A stretch of DNA of 64,000 nt from Haloimpatiens lingqiaonensis (GTDB lineage Bacteria > Bacillota > Clostridia > Clostridiales > Clostridiaceae). This document shows positions 55,841 to 62,586 of the stretch, one piece after another; positions within the stretch are counted from its first letter, which is position 1; each line of letters opens with the position of its first letter. Location of the stretch: assembly GCF_044502415.1 (NCBI RefSeq), contig NZ_CP172402.1; one strand, given 5' to 3'. The notes under the pieces are model-generated. The model saw nothing but the letters and a program-made list of their open reading frames with translations, did not search any database and was not told the origin of the DNA. Both the position numbers and the translations under genes were made by a program.

Positions 55841-55917
55841 CCTTATTATTTATCTACTAACCTTATTATTTATCTACTAACCTTACTATTTATCTACCCA
55901 ACCTTACTATTTATCTA
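55841..55917. repeat. 20-bp tandem repeat between sugar transferase and epimerase
   Basis: Almost four units of CCTTATTATTTATCTACTAA (the later ones CCTTACTATTTATCTAC). The last unit overlaps the stop of the sugar transferase. On the coding (minus) strand each unit carries AAGGTT or AAGGTG, so the Shine-Dalgarno of the epimerase is repeated. Confidence 0.9.
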
Positions 55918-56567
55918 GCACCCTGACCTGTTAACACTATTTTTATTGTTTTTAATATTATTTTAATATCCATTAATAAACTTCTTTTCTCTATATATTT
56001 TAAATCCAGCTGCAATTTTTCCTTAGGCGTTATATCGTATCCACCATTTACTTGGGCATATCCAGTAAGTCCTGGCATTACCTTTAACCTTTCCCTGAAA
56101 TCTGGTATATATTTTGAAAATTCCTCTGTAAAGCATGCTCTTTCTGGTCTTGGCCCAACTATACTCATATCGCCTTTTATTATATTCCATAGCTGTGGAA
56201 GTTCGTCTATTCTAGTTCTTCTGATTATTTTACCCACCCTAGTTACTCTACTATCATTTTTATCTGCCCACCTTGGACCCTCTCTCTCTGCATCTATATA
56301 CATGGATCTTATTTTAAATACATTAAAGGTCTTTCCAAACCTACCACACCTCTCCTGCTTATATATAGAACTTCCCTTTGACTCTAATCTTACTAAAATG
56401 CAAGTTACAAAAATTATTGGCACTGCCACAATTGCCACTAATAAACTTAATAAAATATCAAATAATCTCTTTATAATTTCATAAACTGGTTTTTCTTCTA
56501 TGCTCCATTTCGCATCCATTGGAGCATCATCAGTTTTAGGGAATACGTGGTAATTGGTATCTATCAT
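55911..56567 (-). CDS. Undecaprenyl-phosphate sugar phosphotransferase (priming enzyme)
   Basis: A 218-residue polyprenyl-phosphate hexose-1-phosphate transferase (Bac_transf, PF02397), the short form with one N-terminal re-entrant or membrane helix (about 35-57). Signature blocks: YKQERCGRFGKTFNVFKIRSM, cited by its end FNVFKIRSM, then TRIDELPQLWNIIKGDMS, IVGPRPER, and MPGLTGYAQVNG. It starts assembly by loading the first sugar-phosphate on undecaprenyl phosphate. It overlaps cpsD by 4 bp (ATGA), implying translational coupling. Confidence 0.94.
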   Translation of the reverse strand: MIDTNYHVFPKTDDAPMDAKWSIEEKPVYEIIKRLFDILLSLLVAIVAVPIIFVTCILVRLESKGSSIYKQERCGRFGKTFNVFKIRSMYIDAEREGPRWADKNDSRVTRVGKIIRRTRIDELPQLWNIIKGDMSIVGPRPERACFTEEFSKYIPDFRERLKVMPGLTGYAQVNGGYDITPKEKLQLDLKYIEKRSLLMDIKIILKTIKIVLTGQGAR

Positions 56568-57304
56568 ACACCACTACTCCTCTTTCTTGCTCTTGTCTTA
56601 CTTTTTTTCCCTAACTTTTCCCCATCTTTTTCATCTTCATAATACTCTTTATAATACCCGTAGCCATAATCATAACCTTTCCCCTTTGTTTCCTTGAATT
56701 TGTTTAAAACCACGCCTAGTATTTTAGCATTTACCTTTACTAGTAATTCCTTTGACTTTAGGGCCATTACCTTTTCTGTCTCTCCAGAGGCAACCACTAA
56801 AATTACTCCATCAGCTAATGTAGAAAGTATCTGAGCATCAGTAAATGGTATCACTGGTGGACTATCTATTATAATCATTTGAAATTGCTGCGAAACTTCA
56901 TTTAAAAAATTCTTTAATTTATTAGAAGAAAGCATCTCTGATGGATTGGGAGGTATAGTTCCTGCAGTCATTATAAATAATTTATTTTTATAAATCTTAA
57001 CAGTCTGCTCAAAGCTGGCTTTTCCTAAAAGAAAATCCGTTATCCCTAGCCCATTGGATATATTAAACTTTTTATGCAAACTAGGTCTTCTTAAATCACA
57101 ATCCAATAAAAGTACTGGACTGTCTGTTTCCGCTATAGAAAGAGCCAAATTAGCTGCAGTGGTGGTTTTTCCCTCACCTGGTGTTGCACTGGTTACTAGC
57201 AACATTTTTATTTTTTCATCGAAAGATGTATATTGTATATTGGTTCTTAATGTTCTAAAAGCCTCCGCTTGTATGGATTTAGGATTCTTCTCCATTATGA
57301 GCAA
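56564..57304 (-). CDS. CpsD/CapB-type tyrosine autokinase, copy 2
   Basis: A bacterial tyrosine kinase of about 246 residues, regulating polymerisation with CpsC. Walker A is SATPGEGKTTTAAN, Walker A' LLLDCDLRRPS, Walker B MIIIDSPPV. A long C-terminal tyrosine cluster (KGYDYGYGYYKEYYED) is expected to be phosphorylated; the first copy has a shorter one. The best start is TTG 57304, six bases behind GGGGAG; an ATG at 57322 overlaps the site. Preceded by cpsC and overlapping the priming transferase. No CpsB-type phosphatase is adjacent. Confidence 0.92.
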   Translation of the reverse strand: MLIMEKNPKSIQAEAFRTLRTNIQYTSFDEKIKMLLVTSATPGEGKTTTAANLALSIAETDSPVLLLDCDLRRPSLHKKFNISNGLGITDFLLGKASFEQTVKIYKNKLFIMTAGTIPPNPSEMLSSNKLKNFLNEVSQQFQMIIIDSPPVIPFTDAQILSTLADGVILVVASGETEKVMALKSKELLVKVNAKILGVVLNKFKETKGKGYDYGYGYYKEYYEDEKDGEKLGKKSKTRARKRSSGV

Positions 57305-57430
57305 TTTAAACTCCCCTTCCATATATTTATATTACCAATAAAATTAATTTAAATTTTTATTGCACCTAATAGCATTTTTGTTTCACTTAGTCATTGAATT
57401 TTATCTCATTTAATCATTCCATTCTTGCCA

Positions 57431-58108
57431 TTAGTATTTTTGTATTACCCCCATAATAGTCATGTCCAAAACTATTGCTACATCGTTATCAGTTTTAATG
57501 GTGCTATCCAAATATTCTAAAAGTAAAGTAATCCCTATAGACACCATAAGTCCCAAAAAAAATCCTATAGCCATATTTAATTTCTTATTAGGCTTTACAG
57601 GGTTATTTGAAGCTCGGGCCTTGTCTAAAACTTTAACCTCTCCACCGTGCATGGAATCGCTGGATTTTTTTATAAATTCCTCTGTATATATGTCTGCTAT
57701 GATTTTAGCCTTGTTAGGATCTTGACTTTCCGCCACTATGTCCATTATTTGAGTATCTACCTGGGGCATTACCTTTACACTGCTTTTTAACTGTTCTGTT
57801 GTCATATCTAAATTTCCATTTTTAACGGTCTCCTGTGCCACAGATTGAAGTTTTGCAATTTCCGCATAGGTTTTCATAAGCTTTTGGTACATCATAACCT
57901 CATCGTATTTATAATTTGTACCTGTTTCCCCCATATTACCTTTTCCTATAACCACACTTACCTTTGACTGATAAACTGGTGTCAACAAAAAAAAACTTAC
58001 AACTCCTGCAATTATAGTGGCCAAAAGAGTTGTTCCAATTATTAATTTTCTTCTTTTTCTTAGGATCCACAATACTTCTCTTAGACCTAACGTTATATCT
58101 TTTGTCAT
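57431..58108 (-). CDS. CpsC/Wzz-type chain-length regulator, copy 2
   Basis: A 225-residue membrane protein with an N-terminal membrane helix (about 19-40), a Wzz-type extracytoplasmic region, and a second helix (about 176-195) preceded by the Pro-containing NNPVKPNKKLN. It partners CpsD copy 2, 126 bp downstream. CGGAGG precedes the ATG. About half identical by eye to the copy at 34 kb. The 130-bp repeat copy 5 lies 59 bp upstream, in the leader region between LCP 3 and this gene. Confidence 0.9.
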   Translation of the reverse strand: MTKDITLGLREVLWILRKRRKLIIGTTLLATIIAGVVSFFLLTPVYQSKVSVVIGKGNMGETGTNYKYDEVMMYQKLMKTYAEIAKLQSVAQETVKNGNLDMTTEQLKSSVKVMPQVDTQIMDIVAESQDPNKAKIIADIYTEEFIKKSSDSMHGGEVKVLDKARASNNPVKPNKKLNMAIGFFLGLMVSIGITLLLEYLDSTIKTDNDVAIVLDMTIMGVIQKY

Positions 58109-58166
58109 TTTAATCCTCCGTTCATTTTAGTTTTTGATTTTCCTAGTTTTTTAATATAGAAATTAT

Positions 58167-58296
58167 AAACAGAGCTCTTAGCTTCAGATAGAGTTTTTAC
58201 TCCATCTGAAGGTTAGAGATCGTTATCCAGGTACGTAGCTGCCGTTATCTCCCACTTTGTTAGAAGTGGGAGTGTTACGGCAGGTAGTCATCGGAT
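58167..58296 (+). repeat. 130-bp GTAG-footed dispersed repeat, copy 5
   Basis: A 130-bp copy with one mismatch in hairpin 1 (AGATAGAG) and CCAGGTACGTAG before hairpin 2. Hairpin 2 is perfect. It is preceded by TTAT and followed by AAATG. It lies upstream of cpsC copy 2, in the reverse direction to that gene. Confidence 0.9.
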
Positions 58297-58364
58297 AAAT
58301 GTCCATGAAGCTTTTTTTATATAATATTGTTTCTTTTTAATAAATATTCCAATATTTTTTATAC

Positions 58365-58405
58365 ATTAATGCAAAAAAAATAGCACCCTTTGGGTGATAT
58401 TTTTT
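58365..58405. terminator. Hairpin within the PAS fragment
   Basis: AAAAAAATAGCACCC..GGGTGATATTTTTTT forms a stem with a short TTT loop, flanked by A- and T-runs, so it can act on both strands. Confidence 0.6.
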
Positions 58406-58617
58406 TCAGCATTAAAATTCTCTATAAGAACCAAATCATTAAACGTATAATTTATATACTTAAAAATATTAGAATTTAGCATTTCTTCTGTATATCCTAG
58501 CATTTCAAAACAATTAAGAGTAACTTCTGTTATTATCCCAAAATTATTTACTACAATTATAAGTTCACGTGATATAATATAAGATTTTAGTAAGCTAGAG
58601 CAGGCATTGTTGGGCAA
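58366..58617 (-). pseudogene. PAS-domain fragment
   Basis: An 83-codon frame starting right after a stop codon. Its segment LIIVVNNFGIITEVTLNC..EMLGYTEEMLN has the beta-strand and helix pattern of a PAS domain (FxITEVN..x..LLGY). The frame ends within a terminator-like hairpin, and nothing of a kinase or cyclase domain follows. No convincing ribosome binding site is seen. It is probably the remains of a sensor protein. Confidence 0.5.
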
Positions 58618-58722
58618 TACTTCTTATGAGTATGATGAGACTTTGAAGTAAATTGCATAGTAAATTGAATTATTGGTAAAATCTGCAGTAGAGAAATCTG
58701 CACCCTGGGATGCTGCACTACT

Positions 58723-58780
58723 TAAAAGGGTCTATGTCATCAGCATATATTTTTATACTAATTACATAGACCCTTTTTAT
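58723..58780 (-). terminator. Terminator of LCP 3
   Basis: AAAAGGGTCTATGT (58724-58737) pairs perfectly with ACATAGACCCTTTT (58764-58777), with a 26-base loop. It lies 50 bp downstream of the minus-strand LCP stop. Confidence 0.7.
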
Positions 58781-58829
58781 AGTAATCTTCTTTACATGGT
58801 ATTTTATTAGTTATTAATTCCATAAAAGG

Positions 58830-59789
58830 TTATTGAAAAATGAAATCTCTTATAACTCTTTTTGTGGCTGGTATGTCTGTAACTAGATACCATATACCAT
58901 TTATCATCTTGCCCTCTGAATGCTCTTCAAAAGGGAATCTTTTTTGTTCCACATAAGTTATATTAGAAGTTATTACTTCAGTAGCTAACTTCATTATTTC
59001 TCCTGTACTCATACTAGTTTGAACCTTTGATGCCATTTCTGGAATTATCCCTAATAAATCTTTTTTGTTCATCTTTAAAGACTTATTTATTATGGCATTA
59101 AGCACTGTTCTCTGTCTTTCAGTTCTTCTATAGTCCCCTCCACTAGTATACCTTATTCTACAATATGCCACAGCTTGAGCCCCGGATAGAGTTTGCTTGC
59201 CTGGGCTTTGTATTTTTTCTACAGGTTTTTTATTTATTCTTTCTACCTCTTTAGAATAACTATTTATAAACTTCACTTCATCACTTTCTACGTTTATTTC
59301 TACTCCGCCTAAGTCATCAATAATGCTTGCTAATTCAAAAAAATCCACAGTTGCAAAATCCTTTATATTAAGATCAAAGTTTTTATTTAAAGTCTTTATA
59401 GCAAGTGCAGGTCCTCCATAGGCATAAGCGTGATTAAGTTTAGTTTTGCCGTGTCCCTCTATGTCCACATATGTATCCCTCATTATGGAAGAAACTTTTA
59501 TCTTATTATTTTTTCCATCTAAAGTAACAATCATTATGGAATCCGAGCGGCCTGTACCACCTTCTTCTCTAGTATCTATACCGAAAAATGCTATATTTGT
59601 AATGCCCTTAAGCTTAGATTTTCTATCTGCCTCTTCATTTACAGATAGCTGCACTGGATCCTTTACCAAATCAACCTTTTTAACATTCTTTATTCTTGAA
59701 TAAATATATCCAAAAACTCCACCCAAAAATAGCAGAGACACCAAAATTATTGTAGATATTATTTTAAATGCCTTACTTTTCTTTTTCAC
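58830..59789 (-). CDS. LytR-CpsA-Psr (LCP) family protein 3
   Basis: A 319-residue LCP transferase at the head of the polysaccharide cluster: a membrane anchor (about 9-30) and an LCP domain with AFFGIDTREEGG, SIMRDTYVDI, KLNHAYAYGGP and AYCRIRYTSGGDYRRTERQR. It probably attaches the finished polymer to peptidoglycan. The start is GTG 59789, eight bases after AGGAG; ATGs at 59813 and 59807 are in or before that site. A terminator separates it from cpsC, so it may be a separate transcript. A group II intron relic lies 90 bp upstream. Confidence 0.92.
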   Translation of the reverse strand: MKKKSKAFKIISTIILVSLLFLGGVFGYIYSRIKNVKKVDLVKDPVQLSVNEEADRKSKLKGITNIAFFGIDTREEGGTGRSDSIMIVTLDGKNNKIKVSSIMRDTYVDIEGHGKTKLNHAYAYGGPALAIKTLNKNFDLNIKDFATVDFFELASIIDDLGGVEINVESDEVKFINSYSKEVERINKKPVEKIQSPGKQTLSGAQAVAYCRIRYTSGGDYRRTERQRTVLNAIINKSLKMNKKDLLGIIPEMASKVQTSMSTGEIMKLATEVITSNITYVEQKRFPFEEHSEGKMINGIWYLVTDIPATKRVIRDFIFQ

Positions 59790-59880
59790 ATGTCCATCTC
59801 CTCTCATTGACACTTTCTACTATTCATATTCGTCCAATATTAATTTTTCTTTTAAATTTATTTGAAGTTTTTTTAAAATG

Positions 59881-59957
59881 CAGTAGAGTAAGTCAGAGGA
59901 CCTTCGCCTCTTTCTCCTCATCAAACCGTGCATGCGGTTTTACCGCACACGGCTTTC
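59881..59957 (-). mobile_element. Group II intron relic: domains V and VI
   Basis: Read on the minus strand, 59957-59923 has the 34-35 nt domain V hairpin (AAAGCCGTGTGCGG, a TAAA tetraloop, CCGCATGCACGGTTT) with the AGC catalytic triad. It is followed by a domain VI-like stem (GAGGA..TCCTC) and a CTGACTTACTCTAC 3' end. No reverse transcriptase ORF or other intron domain is visible upstream (to 60200), so this is a 3'-terminal fragment. Confidence 0.78.
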
Positions 59958-60208
59958 CGATATTCTTCTTTCCAAGTCATTCAGTTTTAGTAAGATATTT
60001 GTCCATTTAATCCACTTAATAATTGTTGATTTTCTTTTCTTTATACAGTAACTCTTTAAAACTGTCTAAAATCTTATCCACAAAATTACCCAGTATAACT
60101 ATTATCATTTAACATTAAATTTACTTTAACACAATTAAGAAAATAATTAAATATTTTTTACAATATTTACACTAATATAAAAAGCAGTTATAATTGTTAA
60201 TCCTTAAT
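59958..60208. other. AT-rich region upstream of the intron relic
   Basis: No open frame with a ribosome binding site. It might contain decayed intron or maturase sequence on the minus strand (a short readable stretch WIKWTNILLKLNDLE near 59965-60015), but I cannot confirm this. Confidence 0.35.
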
Positions 60209-60345
60209 ATAAAAAACACATAGATTAAAGTTTAATTTACTTTATCCATGTGTTTTTGTTTTTTATTGAATTATTGGTAAAAATTCCCCAGGGGTGCTGA
60301 CAAAAAAATGCTGTAGCGGAGCAGAAGACTTTTTTTGTTTGCTAA
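60209..60345 (+). repeat. About 140-bp direct repeat, family 2, copy A
   Basis: Starts ATAAAAAACACATAGATTAAAG with a stem (ACACATAG..CATGTGT) followed by TTTTGTTTTTT. It continues TTGAATTATTGGTAAAAATT, a CCCCAGGGG-type element and GCGGAGCAGAAGACTTTTTTTG, and ends TTTGCTAA. It shares most positions with copies B and C. Confidence 0.85.
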
Positions 60346-60348
60346 CAA

Positions 60349-60609
60349 TTATTTTACTGCTTTTAATTTTGATATATCATTCCAATTTTTGGATGTAATT
60401 ATTTCAATTGCATTTAAATCTTCCCTTATCCCTTTTACTTCTCCTTCAACCTTTGAGATAGCAAAATTAACCTTATCTATTTCTGCTTTATGAATTTGAC
60501 TAGAGTGTTCTAAAGCTCTTAATATTTGAGTATGTTCATCAAGCTTTTTTGTATGTTCATCAAGTTTTTTATTAATTGCATTTAATAACTCTAATATTTG
60601 ATTTTCCAT
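60349..60609 (-). CDS. Small coiled-coil protein
   Basis: An 86-residue protein that is almost entirely heptad-like (LDEHTKKLDEHTQILRALEH, then VEGEVKGIREDLNAIE), predicting a dimeric coiled coil. GGTGGTG precedes the ATG. The stop codon lies 3 bp from the end of repeat copy A. Function is unknown; such small proteins are common in clostridia next to mobile sequences. Confidence 0.6.
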   Translation of the reverse strand: MENQILELLNAINKKLDEHTKKLDEHTQILRALEHSSQIHKAEIDKVNFAISKVEGEVKGIREDLNAIEIITSKNWNDISKLKAVK

Positions 60610-60692
60610 TTTTTCACCACCATAAGATTTTATATTTACATTTTAACATTTGCATTTATCCTGTGCAAGTACAAAATGCTGTAGTCACTGCA

Positions 60693-61090
60693 CTAAAAGT
60701 ACTTCTCTACATCTTCAATTTTTTCTATTTCAAAAATATCTGTAGCTATTATGTCTATAGTTTCCTCAGGTAGTTTCTTTATTTTTTCTTTATATTCATT
60801 AGGTACAGATTTAAATTTTTTAATAAGAAGTTTTATAAGAATATCACTCTTTCCATCTGCTTTGCCTTCTTTTATTCCTTCTTTTATTCCTTCTTTTATC
60901 CCCTCTTGTATGGCTTCATCTCTTATCATCTTACCTATTTCTGTCATGCTAAAGACCTCCTTAAATTTTCTTTTAGATACTTCATCTCCGAATTTATCAA
61001 ATAACGCATATAACAGTGTTATACATTGCGTCTTTTCATTACTTTCTGGTATTGTATCTGCTAATTCTATATTTTTTTATTATAATCCAT
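60693..61090 (-). pseudogene. Rpn/PD-(D/E)XK-nuclease-like C-terminal remnant, frameshifted
   Basis: AGAGGAGATATAA-ATG at 61090 begins a frame that hits a stop after seven codons. A one-base shift in the run of seven A's (61072-61078) connects to a continuous frame reading ELADTIPESNEKTQCIT, LLYALFDKFGDEVSK, SMTEIGKMIRDE, and the repeat IKEGIKEGIKEG, to the stop at 60693. The repeated EGIKEG segment and following helices are typical of C-terminal tails of Rpn-family recombination-promoting nucleases. The catalytic N-terminal domain is absent. Confidence 0.6.
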
Positions 61091-61258
61091 TTATATCTCC
61101 TCTTTCTAGTTATTTGTCATTACTTATTATTTCCAACTAGAAAAAGTTTATACAAACATTTGTTCATTATTTTTAAATTAATGTTATTAACCTAATTTTT
61201 GATAACCAGATACCAAGTGTCCTACAGATTAGTAAGTACTTTTTTAAGTAATATCAGA

Positions 61259-61397
61259 AGCATAAAAAAACATAGATTAAAGTTTAATTTACTTTATCTA
61301 TGTTTTTGTTTTTTATTGAATTACTGGTAAAAATTACACTTAAGGGATACTTACAAAAAAGGATGTAGCGGAGCGGAAGACTTTTTTTGTTTGCTAA
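61259..61397 (+). repeat. About 140-bp direct repeat, family 2, copy B
   Basis: AGCATAAAAAAACATAGATTAAAG to TTTGCTAA, in the same direction as copies A and C. Its right end cuts into the comM-like fragment. Confidence 0.85.
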
Positions 61398-61502
61398 TCC
61401 TACAATAGAAACAACTGGTTTACCGTAAATAGTGTCCGTTTCTATTTTAACTGTATATGCATCTATTCCACTTATGGCAAAACTATTTACAACTGAAGCC
61501 AA
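61398..61502 (-). pseudogene. N-terminal fragment of a YifB/ComM-type Mg-chelatase-like ATPase
   Basis: The first 35 or so residues (SFAISGIDAYTVKIETDT, then PVVSIVGLA) match the start of YifB/ComM proteins, which include an N-terminal GI(D/E).. VEVD...P.F.IVGL block. The ATPase domain is missing: at 61398 the sequence changes to repeat copy B, whose bases supply an artificial tail. AAGGAGATG precedes the ATG. The gene was cut by repeat insertion or recombination. Confidence 0.75.
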
Positions 61503-61558
61503 AATATTTCATCTCCTTTTCTTTAAATTAAACTATCATCAATTTCATAATGCATTTA

Positions 61559-62125
61559 TCATGCATCAATTTTAACTTTTATACCACTTTCCACAAAGTT
61601 CTTATATAACGCTCTTTTACCTGCATCCTTGAAATAACAAAGAATCTTGTCTGAGCATATAATTTTTTCTTTCCTTTCACCTATATACATGCTATAGCTG
61701 CTCCACTGATACTCCTCTGGTTTTTCAACCATATTAGCTTTCACTGGATTCAAGTGAATATATCTGCTAGCCTCAAGCATCTGGGCATCTGTTTCTATAA
61801 ACTGTGGATGATATCTATCTTGGAATAAGTGGCCTATGTAATTATATTTTTTATTAAAATATTTTGCATACATAGCGTTTACTCTCCCTATAAATTTACC
61901 TGGTGGTTTATCCTTCGTTTCTATTAATATGTGCACATGGTTATCCATCAAACAATAGCAAATTATATTGTATTCATCGTATTTAAAGTGGTCCAACGCT
62001 TCTTCTATCAATATTAAATAGTATTGAAAATCCTCTCCATCTCTAAATATATCATTTCTATGGTTGCCTCTTGCAGTTATATGACAGCTGCTTCCGGGAA
62101 ACCAAGGTACTTTTAGTGTAGGCAA
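61559..62125 (-). CDS. RAYT-type (REP-associated, IS200-like Y1) transposase
   Basis: A 188-residue HUH-type single-strand transposase (PF01797). The metal-binding HUH motif is LMDNHVHILIET (about residue 75). The catalytic Tyr region is YAKYFNKKYNYIGHLFQDRY (about 106-125). The C-terminal ASRYIHLNPVKANMV..YQWSSY block is the RAYT/REP subgroup signature. The start is TTG 62125, eight bases after AAGGAGG; an in-frame GTG at 62149 lies upstream of that site. RAYTs cut and join DNA at GTAG-footed hairpins. It is not flanked by IS200 ends, but by family-2 repeats B and C. Confidence 0.92.
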   Translation of the reverse strand: MPTLKVPWFPGSSCHITARGNHRNDIFRDGEDFQYYLILIEEALDHFKYDEYNIICYCLMDNHVHILIETKDKPPGKFIGRVNAMYAKYFNKKYNYIGHLFQDRYHPQFIETDAQMLEASRYIHLNPVKANMVEKPEEYQWSSYSMYIGERKEKIICSDKILCYFKDAGKRALYKNFVESGIKVKIDA

Positions 62126-62230
62126 AACAGCACCCTCCTTTTTTATCACTATTCTTGATTATGACCATTTCTATAAATTTTACACATTAATTTGCTTTAT
62201 TTTTTATGAAAATTTAAATGAAGGAAAATT

Positions 62231-62374
62231 AGCATAAAAAAATACATAGATTAAAGTTTAGTTTACTTTATCTATGCATTTTTGTTTTTTATTGAATTAT
62301 TGGTAAAAATTACACCTCAGGGGTGCTGCCAGAAAAAGGATGGAGTGAAACGGAAGACTTTTTTTGTTTGCTAA
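62231..62374 (+). repeat. About 140-bp direct repeat, family 2, copy C
   Basis: AGCATAAAAAAATACATAGATTAAAG to TTTGCTAA, upstream of the RAYT gene. It has a TCAGGGGTGCTGCC element and GGAAGACTTTTTTTG like the others. Confidence 0.85.
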
Positions 62375-62586
62375 AAACTGCACTCCTGGCAGGTTGTGCG
62401 AAAATCAAATTTGCTTGCAAGTTTTTAGTTTGGCATTTTATTTTTAATAAAAAAATCAAAAATATGCCTTTAAAATAGTTTTAAAAAGCCTTATTTTATT
62501 GATTTAATATAAAACATAAGTTATTTTTGAAAGCTAATTATCAAAATATTGCATTAAAAATAATTTACGCACAATCTGCTGGGGTA
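62375..62586. other. Gap between repeat C and galE
   Basis: A CCTGGCAGGTTGTGCG word near 62386 is inversely related to CGCACAATCTGCTGGGG near 62569; both are GC-rich islands in AT-rich DNA. It may be the outer ends of a decayed element or a galE terminator. No gene is seen. Confidence 0.4.
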
